Source: Agromyces hippuratus
Lineage (GTDB): Bacteria; Actinomycetota; Actinomycetes; Actinomycetales; Microbacteriaceae
Assembly: GCF_013410355.1 (NCBI RefSeq)
Contig: NZ_JACCFI010000001.1
Location: 3,720,001-3,784,000 of the forward strand
Reading direction: 5' to 3'
Length of the DNA stretch: 64,000 nucleotides
The notes below the pieces were generated by a model. That model was not told the DNA's origin. It made no database searches and saw only the letters and a program-made list of their open reading frames with translations. This document shows positions 1 through 7,600 of this stretch, in pieces. Position 1 is the first letter of the stretch; each line of letters starts with the position of its first letter. Both the position numbers and the translations under genes were made by a program.

Positions 1-1
1 C

Positions 2-211
2 GGCACCGAGGCCGAGCGCATCGCGACGTTCGCGCTCGTCGACGCCGCATTCCAGCAGCGACGCAAGATGCTGCGCCAGTCGCTCTCGACGGTGCTCGGC
101 GGCGGGTCGGCGCAGGCCTCGGCCGTGCTCGAGGCCGCGGGCGTCGACCCGCAGCAGCGCGGCGAGCAACTCACCGTCGCCGACTTCCTCCGCATCGCCC
201 GCGCGGCCTGA
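2..211 (+). CDS. rsmA: 16S rRNA dimethyladenosine transferase RsmA/KsgA, C-terminal part
   Basis: Only the last 69 codons are in the window; the gene enters from the left edge. The product dimethylates two adjacent adenines in the 3' terminal helix of 16S rRNA using S-adenosylmethionine. The visible part is the small helical C-terminal domain, with the typical QQRRKMLRQSL stretch followed by LTVADFLRIAR close to the stop. The catalytic Rossmann domain is outside the window. Placement directly ahead of ispE is the usual actinobacterial order and supports the call. It ends with TGA at 209-211. Confidence 0.82.
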   Translation, partial: GTEAERIATFALVDAAFQQRRKMLRQSLSTVLGGGSAQASAVLEAAGVDPQQRGEQLTVADFLRIARAA

Positions 212-219
212 TCACGCGC

Positions 220-225
220 TAGCGT
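220..225 (+). promoter_or_regulatory. -10 box TAGCGT for the DUF4287 gene
   Basis: TAGCGT lies 7 nt before an in-frame GTG at 233. The same spacing recurs before many genes in this window, so the transcript probably starts on or next to the GTG. It overlaps the alternative GTG at 224, which argues against that upstream start. Confidence 0.5.
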
Positions 226-232
226 GGGTGCC

Positions 233-820
233 GTGGGGAAGCAGGACACGGGGGCCCGGGCCGACGGCGACCGAGGTGTCGGCGGCAACGCCGCCGGCAT
301 CGGCGACGACGCGGTGCTCGGCGCGACCGGCAGGCCGCGCGACGAGTGGTTCGCGCTGCTCGACGAGGCCGGCGCCACGGGGTGGAAGCACCAGGCGATC
401 GCGAACTGGCTCGTGACCGAGCACGGGGTCGACTCGTGGTGGGCGCAGGCCGTCACCGTCGGGTTCGAGCAGGCACGCGGCATCCGACTGCCCGGCCAGC
501 GTCAGGACGGCACGTTCGAGGTGAGCGTCACGCGCACCATCTCGGGCGATGTGGAGCCGGCGCTGCGCGCACTCGCCGCGGTCGTCACCGCACAGACGGG
601 TGTCGAGCCGCTCGCCCTGAACCTCGCGGCGAAGTACCCGACCGCCCGCTTCCCGCTCGGCGGCGGCGAGTTCCTGCTCGCCTCGGCGTCGGTCCGTGGT
701 GCAGGCAAGACCTCGATCGGCCTGGTGCACGGGCGCATGGCGAACGGCGACGACCTCGCGGATGCCAAGCAGACGCTGCGCAGCTGGCTGGCCGCAGTGA
801 CCGTCGACGAGGTCGGTTAG
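233..820 (+). CDS. DUF4287-domain protein of unknown function
   Basis: A soluble protein of 195 residues with no signal peptide. Residues 35-85 carry the DUF4287 hallmark: a helix followed by HQAIANWL, then HGVDSWWAQAVTVG. The C-terminal half (about 95-190) resembles an SRPBCC/AHSA1-type fold in its alternating strand pattern, but that is inference. The biochemical role of the family is not known to me. I chose GTG 233 over GTG 224 because a -10 box (220-225) overlaps the latter and sits 7 nt before the former. It lies between rsmA and ispE, 9 nt before the ispE start. Confidence 0.75.
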   Translation: MGKQDTGARADGDRGVGGNAAGIGDDAVLGATGRPRDEWFALLDEAGATGWKHQAIANWLVTEHGVDSWWAQAVTVGFEQARGIRLPGQRQDGTFEVSVTRTISGDVEPALRALAAVVTAQTGVEPLALNLAAKYPTARFPLGGGEFLLASASVRGAGKTSIGLVHGRMANGDDLADAKQTLRSWLAAVTVDEVG

Positions 821-823
821 CGT
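818..823 (+). promoter_or_regulatory. -10 box TAGCGT for ispE
   Basis: TAGCGT overlaps the stop codon of the DUF4287 gene and ends 6 nt before the ispE ATG. The spacing fits a leaderless mRNA. No convincing -35 hexamer is visible. Confidence 0.45.
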
Positions 824-829
824 GGAACC

Positions 830-1759
830 ATGACGATCGCGGCGACCGAAGAGGCAGTGCACGTTCGGGCACCCGGCAAGATCAACCTCTTCATGCGGGT
901 CGGCGGCGTGCAGGCCGACGGCTATCACGACGTCGCCACGGCGTACCAGGCGGTCTCGCTCTACGAAGACGTTCGGGCCTGGCCCTCCGACGAGTTCAGC
1001 GTGGCGTTCGGCGGCAGCATCGACACCTCGGGGCTGCCGACCGACCGCTCGAACCTCGCGATCAAGGCCGCGAAGCTGCTCGCGCGCAGCGCGGGCGTGC
1101 CCGGCGGCGTGCACCTCGAGATCGAGAAGCACGTGCCGATCGCGGGCGGCATGGGCGGCGGCTCCGCCGATGCCGCGGCGACGCTCGTCGCGTGCGACGC
1201 CCTGTGGGGCACCGGCCTCGCGAAGGAGGAACTGCACGCCCTCGCCGCCCAGCTCGGCGCCGATGTGCCCTTCGCGCTCTCGGGCGGTACGGCGATCGGT
1301 ACGGGCCGCGGCGACCAGCTCAGCGCGGCACTCGCGACCGGTTCGTTCCACTGGGTGCTCGCGGTCGCGGAGTTCGGGCTGTCGACGCCCGCCGTCTACC
1401 AGGAACTCGACCGGCAGCGGGCGTCGCGACTCGGACTCGTCTCCAACGAGGCGCCGGTCGTCGACGCCGCGGTGCTGCAGGCGCTCCGGGCCGGCGACGC
1501 CCGTCGGCTCGCGGAGTCGCTGCACAACGACCTCGAGGCGGCGGCGCTCAGCCTCGCCCCCGGGCTCGGCGGCATCCTCGAACTCGGCACCTCGCACGGC
1601 GCGCTCGCCGGCATCGTCTCGGGGTCGGGGCCGACGGTCGCGTTCCTCGTCGACGACACCGACTCGGCGCTCGAACTGCAGGTGGCCCTGTCGGCGGCGC
1701 GCCTGCACGCCGTGCACGTGCATGGTGCCGTGCACGGGGCGCGCATCGTCTCGGGCTGA
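830..1759 (+). CDS. ispE: 4-diphosphocytidyl-2-C-methyl-D-erythritol kinase IspE
   Basis: A GHMP-family kinase that phosphorylates the 2-hydroxyl of CDP-methylerythritol with ATP, the fourth enzyme of the MEP isoprenoid pathway, in the cytosol. The 309 residues match the family length. The N-terminal PGKINLF carries K17; the glycine-rich ATP loop IAGGMGGGSADAA spans about 104-116; D145 in LGADVPF is the likely catalytic aspartate; and GSGPTVAFLV near the C-terminus is GHMP motif 3. The ATG follows a -10 box by 6 nt and has no Shine-Dalgarno sequence. ispH of the same pathway lies at the other end of the window, and a Z-prenyl synthase at 50308 uses the products. Confidence 0.96.
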   Translation: MTIAATEEAVHVRAPGKINLFMRVGGVQADGYHDVATAYQAVSLYEDVRAWPSDEFSVAFGGSIDTSGLPTDRSNLAIKAAKLLARSAGVPGGVHLEIEKHVPIAGGMGGGSADAAATLVACDALWGTGLAKEELHALAAQLGADVPFALSGGTAIGTGRGDQLSAALATGSFHWVLAVAEFGLSTPAVYQELDRQRASRLGLVSNEAPVVDAAVLQALRAGDARRLAESLHNDLEAAALSLAPGLGGILELGTSHGALAGIVSGSGPTVAFLVDDTDSALELQVALSAARLHAVHVHGAVHGARIVSG

Positions 1760-1785
1760 GCAACTGCAAGTAGGCTCGGAGGGAC

Positions 1786-3636
1786 ATGGCACACCTTCTC
1801 GGCGCCGAGCGCCTGCACCTCGAATTCCCGACGCGCGTCGTCTTCGACGAGGTGACCCTCGGCATCGACGAGGGCGACCGCATCGGCGTCGTCGGCCGCA
1901 ACGGCGACGGCAAGTCCACGCTCCTGAAGCTCCTCGACGGTCGGCTCACGGCCGATGGCGGGCGGGTCACGCATCGCCGCGGCATCCGCATCGGCACGCT
2001 CGACCAGTCCGATGTCGTCGACCCGGGCAAGACGGTGGCCGAGTTCGTCGTGGGCGGCATCGAGGAGCACGTCTGGGCGGGGGACGCGAAGGTGCGCGAC
2101 GTCATCGCCGGACTCCTCGGCGACGTGCCGTGGCACGGCCAGATCGCGAGTCTCTCGGGTGGCCAGCGGCGCCGCGTCGGCCTCGCGGCCCTGCTCGTCG
2201 GCGACTGGGACGTCGTCTTCCTCGACGAGCCCACGAACCACCTCGACGTCGAGGGCATCGCCTGGCTCGCCGGACACCTCAAGCGCCGCTGGCCCGCCGA
2301 CTCCGGCGCGCTCGTCGTCGTGACCCACGACCGCTGGTTCCTCGACGAGGTCTGCACCGCCACGTGGGAGGTGCACGACGGCATCGTCGAGCCCTTCGAG
2401 GGCGGCTACGCGGCCTACGTGCTGCAGCGCGTCGAGCGCGACCGCTCCGCCGCGGCATCCGAGGCGAAGCGCCAGAACCTCATGCGCAAGGAGCTCGCCT
2501 GGCTGCGCCGCGGAGCGCCCGCACGTACGTCGAAGCCCAAGTTCCGCATCGACGCGGCGAACGAGCTCATCGCGAACGAGCCGCCCATCCGCAACAAGGT
2601 CGAGCTCGACCGGCTCGCGGTCTCGCGCCTCGGTAAAGACGTCGTCGACCTCATCGACGTGTCGGTGCAGTTCCCGATGGTCGACCCGGTGACCGGCGAG
2701 CCGGCGACGCGCACGGTGCTGCACGACGTCGAGTGGCGCATCGCGCCCGGTGAGCGCACGGGCATCCTCGGCGTCAACGGCGCCGGCAAGTCGACGCTGC
2801 TCGGGCTCGTGACCGGCGCCGTCGAACCGACGAGCGGGCGCGTCAAGCGCGGTAAGACGGTGCGCATCGCGACCCTCAGCCAGGAGCTCAACGAGCTCAC
2901 CGAGTGGGCCGATTCGCGGGTCTCCGCGGTCGTCGCCGAGCAGCGGTCGAGCTACCAGGTCGGCGACAAGGAGATGACGCCCGGGCAGTTGCTCGAGCGG
3001 CTCGGCTTCACGACGGCGCAGCTGTCGACGCCGGTCAAGAACCTGTCGGGCGGGCAGAAGCGTCGACTGCAGCTGCTGCTCATCCTGCTGCAGGAGCCGA
3101 ACGTGCTCATCCTCGACGAGCCGACCAACGACCTCGACACCGACATGCTCGCCGCCATCGAAGACCTCCTCGACTCATGGCCCGGCACGCTGCTCGTCGT
3201 CTCGCACGACCGCTACCTGATCGAGCGCGTCACCGATCGCCAGTTCGCGATCCTCGACGGACACCTGCGCGACCTGCCTCGCGGCGTCGAGCAGTACCTC
3301 GAACTGCGCAGGGCATCGGATGCCGCGGCCACCGCGTCTCCGGGCGCGTCGACGACGCCCCAGGCCGCTGCAGCCGCGACGGCGGCGACCGGGGGAGCGG
3401 CGAGCTCGCTCGCGGGCGCCGACAAGCGCAACGCCGAGAAGGAGCTCGCCTCGATCGACCGCAAGCTCGAGAAGCTGTCGGCGCAGATCGCGGCACAGCA
3501 CGAGAAGCTCGCGGTGCACGACCAGGGCGACTACGTCGGTCTGGGGGCGCTCGGCGACACGCTGCGCGAGCTCGAGGCATCCGTCGCCGACCTCGAGACT
3601 CGCTGGCTCGAAGTTTCTGAGTCGCTGGAGGCATAG
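1786..3636 (+). CDS. ABC-F family ATP-binding protein (Uup/EttA type)
   Basis: Two ABC ATPase domains in one chain and no membrane segments, the mark of ABC-F proteins, which act on the ribosome rather than in transport. Walker A motifs are GRNGDGKST (37-45) and GVNGAGKST (about 328-336). Signatures LSGGQ lie at about 123 and 419, and Walker B motifs precede DEPTNHLD and DEPTNDLD. An Ala/Ser/Pro-rich linker (about 505-545) leads to a charged C-terminal coiled coil (about 545-616), as in Uup and related proteins. The start has GGAGGG at 1778-1783. It could serve ribosome rescue, translation regulation or antibiotic protection; the sequence does not decide. Confidence 0.9.
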   Translation: MAHLLGAERLHLEFPTRVVFDEVTLGIDEGDRIGVVGRNGDGKSTLLKLLDGRLTADGGRVTHRRGIRIGTLDQSDVVDPGKTVAEFVVGGIEEHVWAGDAKVRDVIAGLLGDVPWHGQIASLSGGQRRRVGLAALLVGDWDVVFLDEPTNHLDVEGIAWLAGHLKRRWPADSGALVVVTHDRWFLDEVCTATWEVHDGIVEPFEGGYAAYVLQRVERDRSAAASEAKRQNLMRKELAWLRRGAPARTSKPKFRIDAANELIANEPPIRNKVELDRLAVSRLGKDVVDLIDVSVQFPMVDPVTGEPATRTVLHDVEWRIAPGERTGILGVNGAGKSTLLGLVTGAVEPTSGRVKRGKTVRIATLSQELNELTEWADSRVSAVVAEQRSSYQVGDKEMTPGQLLERLGFTTAQLSTPVKNLSGGQKRRLQLLLILLQEPNVLILDEPTNDLDTDMLAAIEDLLDSWPGTLLVVSHDRYLIERVTDRQFAILDGHLRDLPRGVEQYLELRRASDAAATASPGASTTPQAAAAATAATGGAASSLAGADKRNAEKELASIDRKLEKLSAQIAAQHEKLAVHDQGDYVGLGALGDTLRELEASVADLETRWLEVSESLEA

Positions 3637-3708
3637 CTTCGCAGATGCTGTGACGGACTGTGACCGTGGCGTCAAGCAGGCAAAGAATCTTCGCCTAGCG
3701 TTGTTCCT

Positions 3709-3798
3709 GCACCCGCGATCGCGGCATCGAAGCCCCCACCGTCAACCACGTGTGGCGGAGCCATGCCTGCTCCACGCCAACAGCACCCGATCGCGTGC
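3709..3798 (+). promoter_or_regulatory. Structured 5' leader of metQNI, candidate riboswitch
   Basis: A long-range helix closes this leader: GCAC (3709-3712) plus GCGATCG (3715-3721) pairs with CGATCGC (3788-3794) plus GTGC (3795-3798), 11 bp with a 2-nt bulge. Inside is a second helix, TGGCGGAGC (3753-3761) with GCTC (3769-3772) and CGCCA (3775-3779), 9 bp with a CA bulge. The unpaired segment 3722-3752 contains GAAGCCCC and GTCAACC, loosely reminiscent of SAM-binding leaders. I could not match it to SAM-I, SAM-II or SAM-IV. Its place before a methionine importer makes SAM sensing the first hypothesis. Confidence 0.4.
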
Positions 3799-3820
3799 AT
3801 CACCGCGAAAGGGAACCTCC

Positions 3821-4717
3821 ATGTCACGTCAGCACAAGTTCATCGCCGCACTCGCCGCAGTGCCGCTCGTCTTCGGTCTCGCCTCCTGCGCCACCCCGGC
3901 TGCGGGCGAGGGCGGCGGCGCGAACGAGGTCGTCAAGATCGGCGTCGTCGGCAAGGGCGACGCGCAGTGGACCGCCTTCGAAGAGGCCGCAGCCGACGAG
4001 GGCATCGAGGTCGAGCTCGTCGACTTCTCGGACTACACCCAGCCGAACCCGGCGACCACCGAGGGCGAGCTCGACCTGAACCAGTTCCAGCACATCGTCT
4101 ACCTCGCCGACTACAACGTGTCGGCCGGTGAGGACCTCGCGCCGATCGGGTCGACCGCGATCTACCCGCTCGGCCTCTACTCGACGAAGTACGACTCGGT
4201 GAAGGACATCGCCAAGGGCGAGACCGTCGCCGTGCCGAACGACGCCTCGAACCAGGCGCGGGCGCTGCTCGTGCTGCAGTCGGCCGGCCTCATCGAACTG
4301 AAGAGCGGCGGCACGATCTTCTCCGACCTCGCCGACATCGACGAGTCGGCGTCGAAGGTCAAGGTCACTGCGCTCGAGGCGTCGCTCACGCCCACGTCCC
4401 TCCCCGACGTGGCCGCGGCCGTCATCAACAACGACTACGTCGCCGACGCGGGCCTCAGCTTCGAAGACGCGATCGCCCAGGACGACCCGGCCGACCCGAA
4501 CGCGCTGCCCTACGTCAACATCTTCGCGACCCGCGCCGAGGACAAGGACAACGCGACCTACCTGAAGCTCGTCGAGATCTTCCAGACCGACCCCGAGGTG
4601 CAGGCCGGCCTCCTCGAGGCGTCCGGCGGCACCGGCGTCCCGGTGCAGACCTCCGTCCCCGATCTCGAGGAGTCGCTCGCCAAGGTCCAGGCAGACACCG
4701 AGGACTTCAACGGCTGA
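3821..4717 (+). CDS. metQ: Methionine ABC transporter substrate-binding lipoprotein MetQ
   Basis: A 298-residue NlpA/MetQ-family lipoprotein that captures methionine (D or L) outside the membrane and delivers it to MetNI. A short basic N-terminus and hydrophobic stretch end in the lipobox LASC, with C23 as the lipidated residue. The mature part contains the family's VKIGVVGKGDAQW and NPATTEGELDLNQFQH stretches. AAAGGG at 3808-3813 is the ribosome binding site. First gene of metQ-metN-metI; a strong hairpin at 4757-4790 separates it from metN and may keep the binding protein in excess. Confidence 0.95.
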   Translation: MSRQHKFIAALAAVPLVFGLASCATPAAGEGGGANEVVKIGVVGKGDAQWTAFEEAAADEGIEVELVDFSDYTQPNPATTEGELDLNQFQHIVYLADYNVSAGEDLAPIGSTAIYPLGLYSTKYDSVKDIAKGETVAVPNDASNQARALLVLQSAGLIELKSGGTIFSDLADIDESASKVKVTALEASLTPTSLPDVAAAVINNDYVADAGLSFEDAIAQDDPADPNALPYVNIFATRAEDKDNATYLKLVEIFQTDPEVQAGLLEASGGTGVPVQTSVPDLEESLAKVQADTEDFNG

Positions 4718-4756
4718 TCGACCGAGTCCCGACTCAGCGATCGACCACCCGCCGAC

Positions 4757-4790
4757 GGGCGGCGAGCACCGACACCGGTGTTCGCCGCCC
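4757..4790 (+). terminator. Intercistronic hairpin between metQ and metN
   Basis: GGGCGGCGA (4757-4765) and CACC (4767-4770) pair with GGTG (4777-4780) and TCGCCGCCC (4782-4790), with a G-U pair between them: a 14 bp stem with a 6-nt loop. There is no T tract. It probably acts as a partial terminator or a 3' stabiliser of metQ mRNA. Confidence 0.6.
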
Positions 4791-4816
4791 CGTTCGGCGT
4801 TGCAGAGGAGAACACC

Positions 4817-5845
4817 ATGGCGCTCGTCGCCCTGCGAAACGTCACCAAGACGTACCCGGCACCCGAGAAGGGCGCCCCGCCCGTCGTCGCGATCGACGGC
4901 GTGACCCTCGAGGTCGAACCCGGTGACGTGTACGGCATCATCGGCTACTCGGGCGCCGGCAAGTCCACGCTCGTGCGGCTCGTGAACGCGCTCGAGCCCG
5001 CGACCTCGGGCTCGATCGAGGTCGACGGCCGCGAGATCACGACCATGCCCGAACGCGAGCTCCGCGGCATCCGCCTCGGCATCGGCATGATCTTCCAGCA
5101 GTTCAACCTCTTCAACTCGAAGACCGTCTGGGCGAACATCGCCTACCCGCTGCAGGTCGCAGGGGCGTCGAAGAGCGAGATCGCTGCCCGCGTCGCCGAG
5201 CTGCTCGAGTTCGTCGGCCTCGCCGGAAAGGCGAAGAACTACCCCGACCAGCTCTCGGGCGGGCAGAAGCAGCGCGTCGGCATCGCGCGTGCGCTCGCGA
5301 CCTCGCCGCGGCTGCTGCTCGCCGACGAGGCGACGAGCGCGCTCGACCCCGAGACGACGCAGGAGGTACTGGCGCTCCTGAAGCGGGTGAACCGCGAGTT
5401 CGGGGTCACGATCATCGTGATCACCCACGAGATGGAGGTCATCCAGTCGATCGCCACGAAGGTCGCGGTCATGGACGGCGGCCGCGTGATCGAGCACGGC
5501 GACGTCTTCGACGTGTTCTCGAACCCGCAGAACCCGTCGTCGCAGCGCTTCGTCGGCACCGTGGTCAAGGGCATCCCGTCGCCGGCCGAGCTCGCCGTGC
5601 TGCGCGAGCGCCACGAGGGACGCATCGTCACGATCTCGTTCCGCGACGGCGACGCCTCGCAGGCCGCGGTCTTCGTCGCCCTCGCGACCGCCGGCGTCGA
5701 GTTCGAGCTCGTCTACGGCGGCATCAACGACATCCAGGGCCGCGCGTTCGGCCACCTCACCCTCGCGATCAGGGGCGCGGATGCCGCGGTCGACGCGGTG
5801 CTCGCCGAGATATCCTCCCGCGTCGACGTGACGGAGGTGTCGTGA
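4817..5845 (+). CDS. metN: Methionine ABC transporter ATP-binding protein MetN
   Basis: The ATPase of the MetNIQ importer, 342 residues. Walker A GYSGAGKST lies at 43-51, the Q-loop in MIFQQFNLF near 95, signature LSGGQ at 146-150 and Walker B LLLADEATSALD at 166-177. Residues about 265-342 form the C-terminal NIL (ACT-like) domain, which in characterised MetN binds methionine and inhibits transport when the cell is full. I chose ATG 4817 because GAGGAG (4805-4810) precedes it; an upstream in-frame start would read through the metQ-metN hairpin. Its stop overlaps the metI start. Confidence 0.96.
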   Translation: MALVALRNVTKTYPAPEKGAPPVVAIDGVTLEVEPGDVYGIIGYSGAGKSTLVRLVNALEPATSGSIEVDGREITTMPERELRGIRLGIGMIFQQFNLFNSKTVWANIAYPLQVAGASKSEIAARVAELLEFVGLAGKAKNYPDQLSGGQKQRVGIARALATSPRLLLADEATSALDPETTQEVLALLKRVNREFGVTIIVITHEMEVIQSIATKVAVMDGGRVIEHGDVFDVFSNPQNPSSQRFVGTVVKGIPSPAELAVLRERHEGRIVTISFRDGDASQAAVFVALATAGVEFELVYGGINDIQGRAFGHLTLAIRGADAAVDAVLAEISSRVDVTEVS

Positions 5846-6504
5846 TGGATCGCCTGTTCGAACTCGGCTCCGAGTTCTGGGTCGCCGCGGCCGAGACCTT
5901 GTACATGGCGGCGCTCACCCTCCTCATCGGCGGGCTCGGCGGACTGCTGCTCGGCACGGTGCTCTACACGACTCGACCAGGGAGCCTGCTCTCGAATCGT
6001 GCGGTGTTCAACATCGTGAACGTCGTCATCAACTTCTTCCGGCCGATCCCGTTCATCATCTTCATCGCCGCCGTGCAACCGCTCTCGCGGCTCGTGATCG
6101 GCACGGGCATCGGCAACGACGCGCTCATCTTCGCGCTCTCGATCGCCGCGTCGTTCGCGATCGCCCGGATCGTCGAGCAGAACCTGCTCACGGTGTCACC
6201 CGGCGCGATCGAGGCGGCGCGCGCGATGGGAGCCGGTCCACTCCGAATCCTCCGCACCGTCGTCATCCCCGAGGCGCTCGGCCCGCTCATCCTCGGCTAC
6301 ACCTTCGTGCTCGTCGCGATCGTCGACATGACGGCGATGGCCGGCTTCATCGGCGGCGGCGGCCTCGGCAATTTCGCACTCGTCTACGGGTATCGCCAGT
6401 TCGAGCCGGCGATCACCTGGGCCGCGGTCATCATCATCGTCGTGTTCGTGCAGTGCGCGCAGTTCTTCGGCAACTGGCTCGCGCGAAAGGTCATGCGGCG
6501 CTAG
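5845..6504 (+). CDS. metI: Methionine ABC transporter permease MetI
   Basis: A 219-residue integral membrane permease with about five hydrophobic segments. It contains the EAA loop EAARAMGAGPLRILRTVVIPEA (key residues E, A, G), which docks on MetN. The ATG overlaps the metN stop by one base (TGATG), with GGAGGTG just upstream, so translation is coupled. A GTG one codon upstream is an alternative start. The TAG stop lies inside the 6-bp target duplication of the IS481 element, which inserted exactly at the end of the gene without changing the protein. Confidence 0.95.
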   Translation: MDRLFELGSEFWVAAAETLYMAALTLLIGGLGGLLLGTVLYTTRPGSLLSNRAVFNIVNVVINFFRPIPFIIFIAAVQPLSRLVIGTGIGNDALIFALSIAASFAIARIVEQNLLTVSPGAIEAARAMGAGPLRILRTVVIPEALGPLILGYTFVLVAIVDMTAMAGFIGGGGLGNFALVYGYRQFEPAITWAAVIIIVVFVQCAQFFGNWLARKVMRR

Positions 6505-6505
6505 T
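6500..6505 (+). repeat. Target site duplication, left of IS copy 1
   Basis: GCTAGT here is repeated at 7587-7592 on the other side of the element. It fits the NCTAGN target known for IS481 of Bordetella pertussis and contains the metI stop TAG. Confidence 0.93.
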
Positions 6506-6530
6506 TGTACCCGGCCAGGACGTTGGTAGC
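6506..6530 (+). repeat. Left terminal inverted repeat of IS copy 1
   Basis: It begins TGTACCCGGCCA and ends GTTGGTAGC. The reverse complement of 7562-7586 differs only at three central positions. Confidence 0.93.
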
Positions 6531-6549
6531 GGCGAGCCTGGTTGAACGA

Positions 6550-6610
6550 ACGAGAACCTCCGAGTGGGATGTGGCTTGTCTAAGGCCCACGACCCACCGG
6601 AGGTTCTCGT
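6550..6610 (+). promoter_or_regulatory. Hairpin hiding the transposase ribosome binding site
   Basis: A 13-bp perfect inverted repeat (6550-6562 with 6598-6610) is extended inward by GTGGG (6564-6568) pairing with CCCAC (6593-6597), leaving one bulged A. The 3' arm contains the GGAGG ribosome binding site (6599-6603) and two bases of the GTG start (6609). Transcripts entering from metI would fold this and block transposase translation, whereas a transcript starting inside the stem could escape. Confidence 0.75.
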
Positions 6611-7574
6611 GTCCCACGGTAGTGCGCGGTTGACCGTTCACGGTCGCCGACTGATCATCCAACGCCACCAAGCCGGTTGGCCCCAAGCCCATATCGCCGC
6701 CGCGATGGGGGTCTCCCGCAAGTGCGTGAAGACCTGGATCGACCGCCATACCGCCGAAGGCGATGCCGGACTCGCGACGCGGTCCTCACGGCCTCACACG
6801 ATGCCCACGAGGACCAGCGACGAGATCGAACAGCAGGTCCTCGCTGCACGGGCCAGCGAGCGATGCGGCCCCGACGTCCTCGGCCCGATGGTCGGGGTGC
6901 CCGCACGGACGGTGTCTCGGATCCTGCGCCGCCACAACGTGCCCTACCTGCGTGAGTGCGACCCGATCACCGGCGAGGTGATCCGTTCATCAAAGCAGAC
7001 CGCCGTACGTTACGAACGCGACCGGCCGGGCGAGCTGGTGCACATGGATGTGAAGAAGCTCGGCCGGATCCCTGACGGTGGCGGCTGGCGGGCCCACGGC
7101 CGAGCCAGTGGGTCGATCCAACGCGACCGCAACACCAAGGTCGGCTTCGACTACGTCCACTCCCTCGTCGATGACCATTCCCGGCTGGCCTACAGCGAGG
7201 TCCTCACCGACGAGAAGGGGTCGACATGCGCTGCGTTCCTCGAGCGTGCGATCGTCTACTTCGCGGCCAGCGGCATCACCCGCATCGAGCGGTTGATCAC
7301 CGACAACGCGTGGGCCTACAGGTACTCGCTCCGCGAGGTCTGTGCGACCCACGGAATCCGGCAGAAGTTCATCAAGCCCCACTGCCCCTGGCAGAACGGC
7401 AAAGTTGAGCGACTGAACCGGACCCTGGCGACCGAGTGGGCCTACCGGCAGGCCTTCACAAGCAACGCAGAACGCGCCGCGGCACTTGCGCCGTGGATCG
7501 AGCACTACAACACTGAACGACGCCACAGCGCGCTCGGAGGCCACCCGCCAATCAGCCGCCTGCTACCAACCTGA
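6609..7574 (+). CDS. IS481-family DDE transposase, copy 1
   Basis: A 321-residue transposase. Residues 1-60 form an HTH starting MSHGSARLTVHGRR, as is usual for actinobacterial IS481 enzymes; a second HTH lies at about 70-115. The rve-type catalytic core has D147 (HMDVKK), D232 (ITDNAW) and E267 (NGKVERLN), followed by the family's HYNTERRHSALGG near the end. I chose GTG 6609 with GGAGG at 6599-6603 over GTG 6564, which lies inside the hairpin stem. It should catalyse cut/join of the element ends. Full length with all catalytic residues, so probably active. Confidence 0.95.
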   Translation: MSHGSARLTVHGRRLIIQRHQAGWPQAHIAAAMGVSRKCVKTWIDRHTAEGDAGLATRSSRPHTMPTRTSDEIEQQVLAARASERCGPDVLGPMVGVPARTVSRILRRHNVPYLRECDPITGEVIRSSKQTAVRYERDRPGELVHMDVKKLGRIPDGGGWRAHGRASGSIQRDRNTKVGFDYVHSLVDDHSRLAYSEVLTDEKGSTCAAFLERAIVYFAASGITRIERLITDNAWAYRYSLREVCATHGIRQKFIKPHCPWQNGKVERLNRTLATEWAYRQAFTSNAERAAALAPWIEHYNTERRHSALGGHPPISRLLPT

Positions 7575-7586
7575 TGGCCGGGTACA
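7562..7586 (-). repeat. Right terminal inverted repeat of IS copy 1
   Basis: GCTACCAAC at 7562 through GGCCGGGTACA at 7586 is the inverted match of the left end (22 of 25). The transposase stop codon lies between the two conserved blocks. Confidence 0.93.
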
Positions 7587-7592
7587 GCTAGT
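7587..7592 (+). repeat. Target site duplication, right of IS copy 1
   Basis: GCTAGT, the second half of the 6-bp duplication that begins at 6500. Confidence 0.93.
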
Positions 7593-7600
7593 CGCGTCGC

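Larger units (their letters stand above)
6506..7586 (+). mobile_element. IS481-family insertion sequence, copy 1 (1,081 bp)
   Basis: The complete element runs from TGTACCCGGCCA (6506) to its inverted counterpart ending at 7586. The 25-bp terminal inverted repeats (6506-6530 and 7562-7586) match at 22 positions. It is flanked by a 6-bp GCTAGT duplication and holds one intact DDE transposase gene. A second copy, identical as far as I can read, lies in the same orientation 40,320 bp downstream. It sits between the converging metI and marR genes and breaks neither. Intact ends, intact ORF and clean duplications indicate recent movement. Confidence 0.97.

Noticed and set aside
3709..3798. A standard SAM-I or SAM-IV riboswitch at metQ
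   Set aside because: The helices are present but the diagnostic core sequences of those classes are not, so I only call it a candidate structured leader.
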